Origin: Caballeronia humi
Lineage (GTDB): Bacteria; Pseudomonadota; Gammaproteobacteria; Burkholderiales; Burkholderiaceae
Direction: 5' to 3'
DNA length: 64,000 nt
NCBI RefSeq assembly: GCF_001544475.1
Contig: NZ_FCNW02000001.1
Coordinates: 1 to 64,000, forward strand
The number at the start of each line of letters is the position of its first letter. Positions within the stretch are counted from its first letter, which is position 1. Made by a program: the position numbers and the translations under genes. The notes beneath the pieces were generated by a model. The model worked only from the letters and a program-made list of their open reading frames with translations. It was not told the DNA's origin and made no database searches. Below, in pieces: positions 1 through 9,636 of this stretch.

Positions 1-164
1 GCGCGAGGACGGATGTATGACTGCTGCACCGGTCCGGTGTACCGCGCGTTGCCACAGTGGGTCCGCGAGCCAAGCCCGGTTCCGCCGTGAGGGCGACACT
101 TACTCTCCAGCGCCAATCCCAATCAAACGCTAGTGATGGATTGGTTAGCACTGGCGGTTGAAAG

Positions 165-240
165 CTGCTTTCTTTGCTTACTTTCTTTGCAGCAGCAAAG
201 AAAGTGAGTCCCGCCCCGGACAGGGGCAGAGCTAATAGAC
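165..240. repeat. REP-like hairpin repeat downstream of glk-hexR
   Basis: An 11-bp inverted repeat (ACTTTCTTTGC at 180-190, complement at 195-205, loop AGCA) is followed by a GC-rich tail with the CCGCCCC and CAGGGGC blocks. Stretches of this form (CTTTCTTTGC hairpin plus CCGCCCCnnnCAGGGGC) are, as far as I recall, dispersed intergenic repeats in Burkholderia and Paraburkholderia genomes. The rest of 1-327 shows no credible gene. The repeat lies just beyond the glk-hexR stop and could also end that transcript, although it lacks a clear T-run. Confidence 0.5.
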
Positions 241-327
241 CGCTAAAAAAGCAAGTTTCATGGGAGCACAAGCGCATCAAACGGTTGAAACCCCAACCCC
301 AACCCGGACCCCAAGCGCCAGCGTCAC

Positions 328-2253
328 TCACTCCCGCGCCGCGCCCGACGCCCCATGGCTCAGCCAGTCCAGCACCGCGCCCGCTTCCTCATCGCCGGCT
401 TCGCGAACCTTCGCCACCGTCTCGTTGAGCTTCGCCCCCGCTTGCGGCGCCGCGCGCCGAATCGCGACGCCGACCGCGAGAATATCGATGATGACGAGAT
501 GCAGGATGCGCGAAATCATCGACAACTGCGACTCGCGGATCTCAATGTGATCCGTTTCCAGCGCCACCGTCGCGCGCTTGGCGAGCGGCGTGTTGCTCGA
601 CGTGATCGCGACCACCGTCGCGCCCTGCTGCATCGCGACTTCCAGCACGCGCAGCAATTCAGGCGCACGCCCCGACTTCGACACCGCCACGATCACGTCG
701 CCCTTGCCGAGCAGCGCCGCCGACGCCGCCTGCATGTACAAATCGCCGTAAGCGATCGTCGGAATGCCGAAGCGGAAGAACTTGTAGTGCGCGTCCTGCG
801 CGACGATGTTCGAGTTGCCGAGCCCATAGAACTCGATGCGCCGCGCGCCGTTCAAAATGTCGATCGCGCGCTCGACGTTGTCGAAATTGAGATGCTCGCG
901 CAGCTGCAAAATCGCCGACACGGTATTGTCAAGCACCTTCGCGCCGAAATCGGTGGCGGTGTCGCCGAGATGCACCTGGCTGTGGCTCACGGGAATCGTG
1001 CCGGTCAGGCCGGTCGCGAGCTTGAGCTTGAAGTCGGAGAGCCCCGTGCAGCCGAGCGAGCGGCAAAAGCGGATCACCGTCGGCTGGCTGACGTCCGCCT
1101 TCCTCGCAATGTCGATGATCGGATCGTTGATGATCGAGCGCGGGTGATTCAGCGCCAGATCGGCGACGCGCCTCTCGGCGGGCGTCAGCGCATCGCGCAT
1201 CTGGCGAATCCGCTCGAACACCGCCGACGATCCGCTGTTCGCGCGATTCGACAGTTGCTCGGCCAGAATCGCCGAAACGCCAAGGAACGCCGGATATTCC
1301 GCCGTGATGACGTAGGTCGGAATGCCGGACAGATACTGCTGAAAGCGCCCTTTGGCCTCGAAACGCTCGCGAAACGGCGACTTGTGGAACAGTTCGCCCA
1401 ACTTGAGCACCACCCCGCCGCCGATATAGATGCCGCCCAGCGCGCCGAGCGTCACCGCGATATTCCCCGAGAACGTGCCGAGAATGCCGCAAAAGCAGTT
1501 GACGGCTTCCAGCGCGAGCGCCTCGCCGTCGTGGGCGCGTTTCGTGACGTCGGCGCTCGTGAACGGCTCGGCCACCGTTACGTTGTCGCGCTCCGCGAAT
1601 GCGCGGTAAATGACCTCCAGCCCCGGCCCCGCCGAGACGCGCTCGAACGACACGTGACTCGGAAACTTGCGGCGCGCATAGCGCAGCACGAGGTCTTCGT
1701 CTTCGTTCGTCGGCGCGAAAGTGGCGTGGCCGCCCTCGCTGCCGAGCGCGATCCAGCGGTCATCCGCCGGAATCAGGCCCGAGACGCCCAGGCCCGTGCC
1801 CGGCCCGAGCAGGCCGATCACGCTGTTCTGCCGCCGCGCGCCGCCGCCGACCTGCACGCGCTGCGCGTCGGTCAGGCCCGGCAGCGCCATCGCGAGCGCG
1901 GTGAAGTCGTTGACCACGAGCAGCGTGTCGAAGCCGAGCGCCCGGCGCGTCGCTTCGATCGAAAAACTCCAGTCGTGATTGGTCATCGCGACGTGATCGC
2001 CGTCGACCGGATTCGCGATCGCGACCGCCGCGTGGTTGACGCGGCCGACCTTGGTGTCCTTCAGGTACTGCTGCATGACCTCGGCGATGCCGGGATAGTC
2101 GGCGCCCGGATACACGCGGATCTGGCCGATCTCGCCGGGCGACGTTTCCAGCGCGAAGCGCGCGTTGGTGCCGCCGACGTCGGCGAGCAGCCTCGGTCCG
2201 TCGGGATGCTGGTTGCCGGCCGGCGCGGCCTTGCTATGCACACCAGTAGACAT
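328..2253 (-). CDS. glk: Bifunctional glucokinase / HexR-type (RpiR family) transcriptional regulator
   Basis: A 641-residue fusion. Residues about 20-335 are a bacterial glucokinase (ATP + D-glucose to glucose 6-phosphate): N-terminal phosphate-binding motif DVGGTNARF near 25-33 and the VNDFTA segment with the likely catalytic Asp near 116. Residues about 345-415 form an RpiR-type helix-turn-helix ([14 protein letters not shown]). Residues about 468-590 form a SIS sugar-phosphate-binding domain with [11 protein letters not shown] chose the ATG at 2253 (MSTGVHS) because GGGAG lies about 9 nt upstream; a longer in-frame start exists at 2274. It overlaps the end of pgl by 20 bp and is the last gene of zwf-pgl-glk. 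HexR proteins bind 2-keto-3-deoxy-6-phosphogluconate and repress glucose genes, so the protein probably both makes glucose 6-phosphate and controls the operon through the palindrome at 4600-4618. Confidence 0.93.
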   Translation of the reverse strand: MSTGVHSKAAPAGNQHPDGPRLLADVGGTNARFALETSPGEIGQIRVYPGADYPGIAEVMQQYLKDTKVGRVNHAAVAIANPVDGDHVAMTNHDWSFSIEATRRALGFDTLLVVNDFTALAMALPGLTDAQRVQVGGGARRQNSVIGLLGPGTGLGVSGLIPADDRWIALGSEGGHATFAPTNEDEDLVLRYARRKFPSHVSFERVSAGPGLEVIYRAFAERDNVTVAEPFTSADVTKRAHDGEALALEAVNCFCGILGTFSGNIAVTLGALGGIYIGGGVVLKLGELFHKSPFRERFEAKGRFQQYLSGIPTYVITAEYPAFLGVSAILAEQLSNRANSGSSAVFERIRQMRDALTPAERRVADLALNHPRSIINDPIIDIARKADVSQPTVIRFCRSLGCTGLSDFKLKLATGLTGTIPVSHSQVHLGDTATDFGAKVLDNTVSAILQLREHLNFDNVERAIDILNGARRIEFYGLGNSNIVAQDAHYKFFRFGIPTIAYGDLYMQAASAALLGKGDVIVAVSKSGRAPELLRVLEVAMQQGATVVAITSSNTPLAKRATVALETDHIEIRESQLSMISRILHLVIIDILAVGVAIRRAAPQAGAKLNETVAKVREAGDEEAGAVLDWLSHGASGAARE

Positions 2254-2938
2254 CGAGCTTGACTCCCTGAGCATTGGCCAACGTCGAGATGGCGTTTTTT
2301 TGCGGCGCGGCGAGCGCCGCGTTCAATACGTCGAGCTTCTTCTGGCCCGCGATCAGCAGATACAACTGGCCGATCTGCTTCAGCGCCGACATCGACAGGC
2401 TCACGCGCGCGTGCGGCGCGCTCGCCGGATGCACGGCGATGAAACGGTCGGCGCTCGAGATCGCGAAATCCCATTCGGGGGCGTCGGCGAAGATCGAGGC
2501 CGTGTGCCCGTCCTCGCCCATGCCGAGGATGGCGACGTCCGGCAGGCGGCGCTGCGCGTCGCCGTTCAGATCGGCGACGTGCTCTTCCAGCGACTGCGAC
2601 GTGTCGACGAGCGGCCAGAAGTACGCCGCGCTCGCCGCGTCCTGCAGGAGCGTCTCGCGCACGAGGCGCGCGTTGCTCGCGGCGTCGGATTCGGGCACCC
2701 AGCGATCGTCGACGAGCGTTACGTCGATGTGCGCCCAGTCGAGCGCGTGCGTGGAAAGCGTCTGCAAAAAGGGCCGCGGACTCGTGCCGCCGGACACGGC
2801 GAGCGTCGCGTGGGGGGCTTGAGCGCCGCCGGACGCGGCGCCGCGAGCCGCCAGCGACGCCTGTAGCGCGTCGCCCACGGCTTTCGCCAGCGCGTCCGAC
2901 TGGGCGCGCGGGTCGTCGAAAGTGTGAAGCTCGATCAC
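2234..2938 (-). CDS. pgl: 6-phosphogluconolactonase
   Basis: 234 residues, normal for the family. It hydrolyses 6-phosphogluconolactone to 6-phosphogluconate, the step after zwf. Visible signatures are SGGTSPRPF near residues 49-57, TLVDDRWVP and the conserved [11 protein letters not shown] chose a GTG start (VIELHTF) at 2938 because GGAGGAG sits 2-3 nt upstream; an ATG at 3052 would add a lysine-rich extension with no family counterpart. Its 3' end overlaps the glk-hexR start, which suggests translational coupling. Confidence 0.93.
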   Translation of the reverse strand: MIELHTFDDPRAQSDALAKAVGDALQASLAARGAASGGAQAPHATLAVSGGTSPRPFLQTLSTHALDWAHIDVTLVDDRWVPESDAASNARLVRETLLQDAASAAYFWPLVDTSQSLEEHVADLNGDAQRRLPDVAILGMGEDGHTASIFADAPEWDFAISSADRFIAVHPASAPHARVSLSMSALKQIGQLYLLIAGQKKLDVLNAALAAPQKNAISTLANAQGVKLDVYWCA

Positions 2939-3079
2939 TGCTCCTCCATCCTGCTTTGTTTTGATTTGATCAGCCCGCCGCTTCGATGCGGGCGGCGGGT
3001 GTCTTCCCCAGAACTTCTGCGCTCTATTGTCGTCTTGTTTTGTAAGCTTCACTGCGCGCCAAAAAGCGTCGCGCGCACA

Positions 3080-4543
3080 TCAGTTCTCTTCTTCCAGCCA
3101 GCACGTTCCGTGCTGCGCCAGCATCGCGCTCGATGCCGCCGGCCCCCACGTGCCCGCCGCGTAAGGCTTCGGCGGCTTGGTCGAGACGGCCCATTCGTTC
3201 AGGATCGGTTCGACCCAGCGCCACGCCGCTTCCTGCTCGTCGCGCCGCACGAAAAGCGCGAGGCGCCCGCGAATCACGTCGAGCAACAGGCGCTGGTACG
3301 CCTCCATCTGCCCTTCGCGGAAAAACTGGTCGAACGCGAGGTCGAGGTGCACGCTCGCGAGATTCATCCCTTCGCCCGGCTGCTTTGCGAGGCAATAGAG
3401 GCGGATGGTTTCGTTCGGCTGCAAGCGGATAACGAGGCGGTTCGCCCCGGCGCGCAAGGCGTTCGCGCCGAGCGCCGAGTGCGGCACCGGGCGGAAATTC
3501 ACGACGATCTCCGCGACCCGGTCCGCCAGCCGCTTGCCCGTGCGCAGGAAGAACGGCACGCCGGCCCAGCGCCAGTTTTCGATCTCGACTTTCAGCGCGA
3601 CGAAGGTCTCCGTCCTGCTCTCGGTGCGCACGCCGGGTTCGGTCGCGTAGGCCGGCACCGACTGGCCCTTGATCACGCCCGCGTGATACTGGCCGCGCAC
3701 GGCGACCTTGCTGATGTCGCGTTCGTCGATGGGCTTGAGCGCGCGCAGCACGCGCAGCTTTTCGTCGCGGACGGAATCGGAATCCATCGAATGCGGCGGC
3801 TCCATCGTCACGATGGAGAGCAGTTGCAGCAGGTGGTTCTGCACCATGTCGCGCAACGCGCCGGTGTTGTCGTAGAAATCGCCGCGCGCTTCCACGCCGA
3901 GTTCTTCCGCGATCGTGATCTGGATGCTCTCCACCCATTCGCGGCGCCAGAGCGGCTCGAACAGCGCATTGCCGAAGCGCAGCGCGAGTAAGTTTTGCAC
4001 CGGCTCCTTGCCGAGATAGTGGTCGATCCGGTAGATCTGCTCTTCCTGGAAGATCTCGCCGACCGCGTCATTAATGGCATTCGACGATTCCAGGTCGTAG
4101 CCGAGCGGTTTTTCCAGCACGATGCGCGCGTTCTGGTTCAGCCCGACTTCGGCGAGCGCGCGGCAGATCGGCACGAAAAGCGACGGCCCGGTCGCGAGAT
4201 AGAAGACACGCGTGCCGTCGTGCTGGGCAACCGCGTCTCGCAAAATCCGGAAATCCTCCGGCCGGCCAAGGTCGATATGCACGTATTCGACGCGCGCAAG
4301 AAAGCCCGTCCACGCGCTTTCGTCCACGACACCGTTCTTCGCGACGTGTGGCTTCACGTGCTCCTCAACCCAGCCGAGATACGCCTCGCGCGTCTCGACG
4401 CCGCGCGCCACCGCCACGATCTTGCCTGCCGCCGCGAGCATGCCCGCACGGTGCGCTTCGAAGAGCGCCGGCAGGATCTTGCGCATCGAAAGATCGCCGG
4501 TTCCGCCGAACAGCACGAAGATGAAATTCGAGTCGGTTTGCAT
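3080..4543 (-). CDS. zwf: Glucose-6-phosphate 1-dehydrogenase
   Basis: 487 residues. NADP-dependent oxidation of glucose 6-phosphate to 6-phosphogluconolactone, the entry to the Entner-Doudoroff and pentose-phosphate routes. The dinucleotide-binding motif FGGTGDLS is at residues 12-19, EKPLG at 144-148 and the active-site signature RIDHYLGKEPVQN at 172-184. The ATG at 4543 follows a GGAG at about 5 nt. It is first in zwf-pgl-glk, with a 141-nt gap to pgl. The HexR-like palindrome is centred 66 nt upstream of the start codon. edd and eda are not in this window. Confidence 0.97.
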   Translation of the reverse strand: MQTDSNFIFVLFGGTGDLSMRKILPALFEAHRAGMLAAAGKIVAVARGVETREAYLGWVEEHVKPHVAKNGVVDESAWTGFLARVEYVHIDLGRPEDFRILRDAVAQHDGTRVFYLATGPSLFVPICRALAEVGLNQNARIVLEKPLGYDLESSNAINDAVGEIFQEEQIYRIDHYLGKEPVQNLLALRFGNALFEPLWRREWVESIQITIAEELGVEARGDFYDNTGALRDMVQNHLLQLLSIVTMEPPHSMDSDSVRDEKLRVLRALKPIDERDISKVAVRGQYHAGVIKGQSVPAYATEPGVRTESRTETFVALKVEIENWRWAGVPFFLRTGKRLADRVAEIVVNFRPVPHSALGANALRAGANRLVIRLQPNETIRLYCLAKQPGEGMNLASVHLDLAFDQFFREGQMEAYQRLLLDVIRGRLALFVRRDEQEAAWRWVEPILNEWAVSTKPPKPYAAGTWGPAASSAMLAQHGTCWLEEEN

Positions 4544-4589
4544 GTGTCTCCGTCGTCCTCAGGAGGACCGTAGTCCGATAAAAATATTT

Positions 4590-4618
4590 TTGACACTGAA
4601 TTGTAGTTTAACTACAAT
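4590..4618 (+). promoter_or_regulatory. Sigma-70 promoter of the sugar ABC operon with overlapping HexR-type operator
   Basis: TTGACA at 4590-4595 and TACAAT at 4613-4618 are separated by exactly 17 nt, so this is a near-consensus sigma-70 promoter reading toward the ABC transporter. Bases 4600-4618 form a perfect 9-1-9 palindrome (ATTGTAGTTTAACTACAAT) covering the spacer and the -10 box. It matches the TGTARTnnnAnTACA type described for HexR. Bound repressor would block this promoter directly and could act on the divergent zwf transcript as well. The promoter match and the palindrome are read from the sequence; HexR binding is inferred. Confidence 0.75.
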
Positions 4619-5081
4619 CCAAATCAAGAGGTAATGTCATCCCGGAATAAAAAGCTTATGTCAATCAGAATATGAGCGTTTTCCCGAGGTTTTGGCGTTT
4701 TTTTGCATGTTAACGGACCTCCGGCGCCGGCGCATTTTGCGCACGGTGATCGGGCGCCAGTTTTCAGCGACCTCGTGCCTTCGCGCCGGGCGATCGCCGT
4801 ACATCCGGCAATCGGCGGCCAAAGGCTCAAGCAAAATCAAAAGAGGAGACAACCGTTGCGATTCGAAACACTCATCTCTTGAGAGCCGTACGGCCGCCTA
4901 TCGGTCTGCCGGCCTTGGCGCGCGAGTCCAGAGGTTCTCTGCCGGCCCGCCGCACTCTTCCCGCCGACACGCCGAGCCCCGGCCACCCCGTTTTTTCGTT
5001 TTACCCGTGTTTCCAGCCAACGCTTCCTGTCGCATCAGGGGCCAATCGTTTTTTGTTCAGGTGTTTCGGAGGAGATAAACA
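4619..5081 (+). other. Long untranslated leader of the ABC transporter operon
   Basis: If transcription starts near 4625, the leader is about 455 nt before the substrate-binding protein start at 5082. I see no credible gene in it. A 13-codon frame at 4634-4675 has a weak AGAGG in front and is not called. A second, nearer promoter is possible but I could not identify one. Confidence 0.4.
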
Positions 5082-6332
5082 ATGAAAGTCCGTAAGCTCA
5101 TGGGCGCGCTTTGCGCCGCTGGTCTCATGTGTGGCGCGTCGGCGTCGGTGCAGGCGGCCGAAGCCGTGTCGGTGTTGCACTGGTGGACGTCCGGCGGTGA
5201 ATCGAAGGCGATTGGCGTGCTCAAGGACGACATGACCAAGCAGGGCTACACGTGGAAGGACTTCGCCGTCGCCGGTGGCGCCGGTGCCGCTGCGATGACC
5301 GCGCTGAAGACCCAGGTGATTTCGGGCAACGCGCCGACGGCCGCGCAGATCAAGGGTCCGCTGATCCAGGAATGGGCGGAGCAAGGGGTGCTCGTGCCGA
5401 TCGATTCGGTTGCCGGTGACTGGAAGAAGAACCTGCCGCCTGAAATCGACAAGATCATGCACGCCGACGGCCACTACGTCGCCGCGCCCTTCTCGGTGCA
5501 CCGCGTGAACTGGCTGTACATCAACAAGGCCGCGCTCGACAAGGCCGGCGGCAAGGTACCGACCACCTGGCCCGAATTCTTCGAAGTCGCCGACAAGATG
5601 AAGGCCGCGGGCCTGGTCGCGGTCGCGGCCGGCGGCCAGCCGTGGCAGGACCTGACGCTGTGGGAAGACGTCGTGCTGTCGCAGGGCGCGGACTTCTACA
5701 AGAAGGCGATCGTCGATCTGGACCAGAAGACGCTGACCTCGGACCAGATGGTCAAGGTGTTCGACACGGTCCGCAAGGTCCAGTCGTACTTCGATAACGG
5801 CCGCACCGGCCGCGACTGGAACCTCGCCACGGCGATGGTCATCAACGGCAAGGCCGGCATGCAGTTCATGGGCGACTGGGCGAAGGGCGAATTCGCGGGC
5901 GCGAACAAGAAGGCGGGCACCGACTACGTCTGCGCGGCCGTGCCGGGCACGGAGAAGTCCTTCACGTTCAACGTCGACTCGTTCGTGTTCTTCCAGCAGA
6001 AGGGCCAGAAGACCGCCACGCCCGGTCAGCTCGCACTCGCGAAGACCATCATGTCGCCGGAATTCCAGGAGCAGTTCAGCCTGAACAAGGGTTCGGTGCC
6101 GGCACGCCTGGGCGTCAAGATGGACAAGTTCGACGACTGCGCGAAGAAGGCCTACTCCGACGAACAGACGTCGCTCAAGTCGGGCGGCTATGTGCCCTCG
6201 CTGGCGCACGGCATGGCTCAGGGCGATGCGACCGCTGGCGCGATCACGGACGTCGTGACGAAGTTCATGAACTCGTCGCAGGATTCGAAGAGCGCGGTTC
6301 AGGCTCTCGCGAACGCCGCCAAGACGAAGTAA
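5082..6332 (+). CDS. Sugar (probably glucose) ABC transporter periplasmic binding protein
   Basis: 416 residues with a clear signal peptide (basic MKVRKL start, hydrophobic core, cleavage near VQA-AEA at about residue 25). The mature part belongs to the family-1 extracellular solute-binding proteins: VSVLHWWTSGGES at its start and GMQFMGDWAKGEF in the C-terminal half. GGAGGAG stands 7 nt before the ATG. It is followed by two permeases and an ATPase, and it is divergent from zwf-pgl-glk, so glucose is the likely substrate, as in the Pseudomonas gts system. The substrate is inferred from context. Confidence 0.9.
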   Translation: MKVRKLMGALCAAGLMCGASASVQAAEAVSVLHWWTSGGESKAIGVLKDDMTKQGYTWKDFAVAGGAGAAAMTALKTQVISGNAPTAAQIKGPLIQEWAEQGVLVPIDSVAGDWKKNLPPEIDKIMHADGHYVAAPFSVHRVNWLYINKAALDKAGGKVPTTWPEFFEVADKMKAAGLVAVAAGGQPWQDLTLWEDVVLSQGADFYKKAIVDLDQKTLTSDQMVKVFDTVRKVQSYFDNGRTGRDWNLATAMVINGKAGMQFMGDWAKGEFAGANKKAGTDYVCAAVPGTEKSFTFNVDSFVFFQQKGQKTATPGQLALAKTIMSPEFQEQFSLNKGSVPARLGVKMDKFDDCAKKAYSDEQTSLKSGGYVPSLAHGMAQGDATAGAITDVVTKFMNSSQDSKSAVQALANAAKTK

Positions 6333-6487
6333 TGACGTAGAGCAAGCGGGCGCCGTACGGTTTGCACCGATGGCGCCCGCTTCGAAAGAAGCACCAAAAT
6401 CGTCGCATCATGTGCTGGCGTGACACCGGTAGCGCCGCTCTCTCGCGCTCCCGGCGGCTCGCCGGCACGTTTTCCAGGAGTCGAGTT

Positions 6488-7432
6488 GTGGCTGCCTCCC
6501 TCAGCGGTACCGCGGACAAAAATCCGCAAAACCCGCCCCGCCGCGCATCTCCCGCGGCGGCGCTTGCCGATAAATGGATTCCGAAGCTGGTGCTCGCACC
6601 GAGCGTGCTGATCGCGCTGGTCTTCGTCTACGGTTTCATCCTGATCACCGGTTATCTGTCGCTCACGAATTCGCGACTGATGCCGCGCTATGAGTTCTCC
6701 GGCCTCGACCGCTATCGACAGCTCTTCGCCAACGACGTCTGGTGGACCTCGGCCGCGAATCTCGGCTGGTTCGGCATTCCGTTCATCGCGATCTGCGTCG
6801 CGCTCGGGCTCTTCCTCGCGATCCTGCTCGACCAGAAGATCCGCAACGAAGGCGCCCTGCGCGCGCTTTTTCTGTATCCGATGGCGCTGTCGTTCATCGT
6901 GACGGGCACCGCGTGGCAGTGGATTCTCAATCCGGGCCTGGGCCTGGAGAAAGTGTTCCACGACTGGGGCTGGACGAGCTTCTCGTTCGACTGGCTCGGC
7001 AATCCGGACAAAGCCATCTTCTGCGTCGTGATCGCGGCCGTGTGGCAATCGACCGGTTTCGTCATGGCGCTCTTCCTCGCGGGCCTGCGCGGCGTGGACG
7101 CGGAAATCTTCAAGGCGGCGCAAATGGACGGCGCGGGCCTGCCGACCATCTACCGCAAGATCGTGATTCCGAGCATGCGGCCGGTGTTCTTCTCCGTGCT
7201 GCTGATTCTCTGCCACATCACGATCAAGACCTTCGACCTCGTCGTCGCGCTGACGGCGGGCGGTCCGGGCACGTCGTCCTCGCTGCCGGCGATGTTCATG
7301 TACACGTTTTCGTTCAATCGCGGGCAACTGGGCGTCGGCGCCGCGTCGTCGATGATGATGCTCGCGACGGTGGTCGCGGTGCTCGTGCCGCTCATGTATC
7401 TCGAATCGAGGAGCACCCGCAATGCAGCCTAA
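6488..7432 (+). CDS. Sugar ABC transporter permease (MalF-like)
   Basis: 314 residues from a GTG at 6488, preceded by CCAGGAG about 8 nt upstream; an in-frame ATG at 6362 would add a poorly conserved arginine-rich leader. There is a basic N-terminal tail (about 30 residues), then about six membrane segments. The coupling-helix EAA motif EIFKAAQMDGAGLPTIYRKI lies in the second half. The last codons overlap the next gene by 11 bp, so the two permeases are translationally coupled and probably form a heterodimer. Confidence 0.9.
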   Translation: MAASLSGTADKNPQNPPRRASPAAALADKWIPKLVLAPSVLIALVFVYGFILITGYLSLTNSRLMPRYEFSGLDRYRQLFANDVWWTSAANLGWFGIPFIAICVALGLFLAILLDQKIRNEGALRALFLYPMALSFIVTGTAWQWILNPGLGLEKVFHDWGWTSFSFDWLGNPDKAIFCVVIAAVWQSTGFVMALFLAGLRGVDAEIFKAAQMDGAGLPTIYRKIVIPSMRPVFFSVLLILCHITIKTFDLVVALTAGGPGTSSSLPAMFMYTFSFNRGQLGVGAASSMMMLATVVAVLVPLMYLESRSTRNAA

Positions 7433-8279
7433 GATGACGATAAGCCGCGCCGTCATTTACGCGGCGCTGATCCTGTTCGCGCTCTACTTCCTGTTCCCGA
7501 TCTACGTGATGGTGTCCACGTCGTTCAAGGACCTCGACCAGTTGCGCACCGGCAACCTGCTCACGCCGCCCACGCACTGGACGTTCGCGCCGTGGGTGAA
7601 AGCGTGGCAGGAAGCGTGCACCGGCGTGCGCTGCGACGGCATGAAGCCGTTCTTCCTGAACTCCGTGATGATGGTGATCCCGGCCGTGCTGCTCTCGTCG
7701 ATCATCGGCGCGTTCAACGGCTATGTGCTCACGCACTGGCGCTTTCCAGGCGCTGATGCGCTCTTCACGATGCTGCTGGTCGGCTGCTTCATCCCGTTCC
7801 AGGCGATTCTCCTGCCGATGGCGCGACTGCAGGGCATGCTCGGACTGTCGAACACGATCGGCGGGCTCGTGCTCGTGCACGTGGTGTACGGCATCGCGTT
7901 CACGACGATGTTCTTCCGCAATTTCTACGTGAGCATTCCGGCGGAACTCGTGAAGGCGGCGCGCATCGACGGTGCGGGTTTCTTCACGATCTTCACGAAG
8001 ATCCTGCTGCCGGTTTCGCTGCCGATCTTCATGGTCTGCCTGATCTGGCAATTCACGCAGATCTGGAACGACTTCCTGTTCGGGATCGTGTTCTCCGGCG
8101 TCGATTCGATGCCGATCACCGTCGCCCTGAACAACCTCGTGAACACGTCGACGGGCGTGAAGGAATACAACGTCGACATGGCGGGCGCGATCATCGCGGC
8201 GCTGCCGACACTCGTCGTCTACATGGTCGCCGGCCGCTTCTTCGTGCGCGGCCTGACGGCGGGCGCGGTGAAGGGCTGA
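7422..8279 (+). CDS. Sugar ABC transporter permease (MalG-like)
   Basis: 285 residues with about six membrane segments. It opens with a hydrophobic helix (AVIYAALILFALYFLFPIYV) and carries the EAA loop ELVKAARIDGAGFFTIFTKI before the last two helices. It ends with GLTAGAVKG, the usual tail of this permease class. Its start lies inside the preceding permease gene. It is the partner membrane subunit of the same importer. Confidence 0.91.
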   Translation: MQPKMTISRAVIYAALILFALYFLFPIYVMVSTSFKDLDQLRTGNLLTPPTHWTFAPWVKAWQEACTGVRCDGMKPFFLNSVMMVIPAVLLSSIIGAFNGYVLTHWRFPGADALFTMLLVGCFIPFQAILLPMARLQGMLGLSNTIGGLVLVHVVYGIAFTTMFFRNFYVSIPAELVKAARIDGAGFFTIFTKILLPVSLPIFMVCLIWQFTQIWNDFLFGIVFSGVDSMPITVALNNLVNTSTGVKEYNVDMAGAIIAALPTLVVYMVAGRFFVRGLTAGAVKG

Positions 8280-8359
8280 ATTTTTTGGCGGGCGCCGCCT
8301 CTAAAGGCGCGCTCGCTGGCTAAAGACAATCGAGCAGCAAGAGACAAAGAGGATTCACA

Positions 8360-9478
8360 ATGGCAAGCCTTTCCATCCGTGACGTGTACAAGACCTACCC
8401 GAACGGGGTGCCGGTTTTGAAGGGCGTCAACATCGACATCGACGACGGCCAGTTCCTGATTCTCGTCGGCGGCTCGGGCTGCGGAAAATCGACGCTCCTG
8501 AACATGATCGCCGGACTCGAGACCGTGACCAAGGGCGACATCATGATCGGCGGCCAGACGGTCAACAACCTCTCGCCGAAGGACCGCGACATCGCGATGG
8601 TGTTCCAGTCGTACGCGCTCTACCCGTCGATGAGCGTGCGCGACAACATCTCGTTCGGCCTCAACATCCGCAAGGTGCCGAAGGACGAGCAGAAGAAGAT
8701 CGTCGATCGCGTGTCGGACACGCTGCAGATCCAGCATCTGCTCGACCGGAAGCCGGGGCAGTTGTCCGGTGGCCAGCGCCAGCGCGTCGCGATGGGCCGC
8801 GCGCTCGCCCGCGATCCCGTGATGTTCCTGTTCGACGAACCGCTTTCGAACCTCGACGCGAAGCTGCGTATCGAAATGCGCTCGGAAATCAAGCTGCTGC
8901 ATCAGCGCCTTGGAACGACGATCGTCTACGTGACGCACGACCAGATCGAAGCGATGACGCTCGGCGACCGCATCGCCGTGATGAAGGACGGCGTCGTGCA
9001 GCAGTTCGGCGCGCCGCAGGAAATCTACGATTCGCCGGCGAACCTGTTCGTCGCGGGCTTCATTGGCGCGCCGCCGATGAACTTCGTCAGCGGCAAGCTG
9101 GTGGAAGCGGGCTCGGGGATCGGGCTGGAGCTGGATACAGGCGTCGCGCGCCAGGTGCTGAACCTGCCGTTCGATGCGCCGAAGCTGCGCAACAAGACCG
9201 GCGAGGAAGTGATTCTCGGGCTGCGCCCCGAGCGCATCACCGATGCGCGCAGCGCGCATGACGTCACGAACGCGAGCCTGCAGCCGGTGGAAGTGAAAGT
9301 CGACGTGATCGAGCCGACCGGCCCCGATACGCTCGTATTCGCGCAAGTGAACGGCAAGCGGATCGTGAGCCGCGTGCACCCGGCGGCGAACCCGCAGCCG
9401 CTTACCAACATGACGCTGTTGTTCGATGTGTCGAAGGCTGTGTTGTTCGATCCGAAGACGGAGGAGCGGCTGGCTTGA
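8360..9478 (+). CDS. Sugar ABC transporter ATP-binding protein (MsmK/UgpC type)
   Basis: 372 residues. Walker A GGSGCGKS at 37-44, signature LSGGQ at 135-139, Walker B MFLFDE at 155-160 and switch His193 in THDQIEAMT, followed by a C-terminal TOBE regulatory region with the GLRPERI motif. This architecture is typical of sugar importers of the MalK/UgpC group. An AAGAGG lies just before the ATG. It is the last gene of the transporter operon and is followed by an intrinsic terminator. Confidence 0.93.
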   Translation: MASLSIRDVYKTYPNGVPVLKGVNIDIDDGQFLILVGGSGCGKSTLLNMIAGLETVTKGDIMIGGQTVNNLSPKDRDIAMVFQSYALYPSMSVRDNISFGLNIRKVPKDEQKKIVDRVSDTLQIQHLLDRKPGQLSGGQRQRVAMGRALARDPVMFLFDEPLSNLDAKLRIEMRSEIKLLHQRLGTTIVYVTHDQIEAMTLGDRIAVMKDGVVQQFGAPQEIYDSPANLFVAGFIGAPPMNFVSGKLVEAGSGIGLELDTGVARQVLNLPFDAPKLRNKTGEEVILGLRPERITDARSAHDVTNASLQPVEVKVDVIEPTGPDTLVFAQVNGKRIVSRVHPAANPQPLTNMTLLFDVSKAVLFDPKTEERLA

Positions 9479-9502
9479 GTCTTTGGTTTGCTTTTTGCGA
9501 TG

Positions 9503-9529
9503 AAGCCGCGCTTTATGCGCGGCTTTTTT
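9503..9529 (+). terminator. Intrinsic terminator after the ABC transporter operon
   Basis: A 9-bp stem AAGCCGCGC / GCGCGGCTT with loop TTTAT is followed by a run of T. It lies 25 nt past the ATPase stop. Confidence 0.85.
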
Positions 9530-9636
9530 CATGGCGCGACGCTTTTGCCCCCCGCCCGACGAGCGATGCGCCCACGGCGGGCATAATCGAAGTCTTGCCG
9601 CACCCCGCGTGCGACTCTTCACAGGCTTTCCATCGC

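Noticed and set aside
355..2262. Long open frame on the plus strand opposite glk-hexR
   Set aside because: Arg/Asp/His-rich product without any domain; it is the antisense frame of a high-GC gene. The same applies to other long frames opposite zwf, hemL, xdhB, pepM and pepN.
4555..4568. 14-bp near-palindrome GTCCTCAGGAGGAC before zwf
   Set aside because: Short and overlapping the region of the ribosome site; it could be a chance hairpin and has no known regulator.
4634..4675. Possible 13-codon leader peptide in the ABC operon leader
   Set aside because: Only a weak AGAGG in front, no repeated regulatory codons and no adjacent attenuator.
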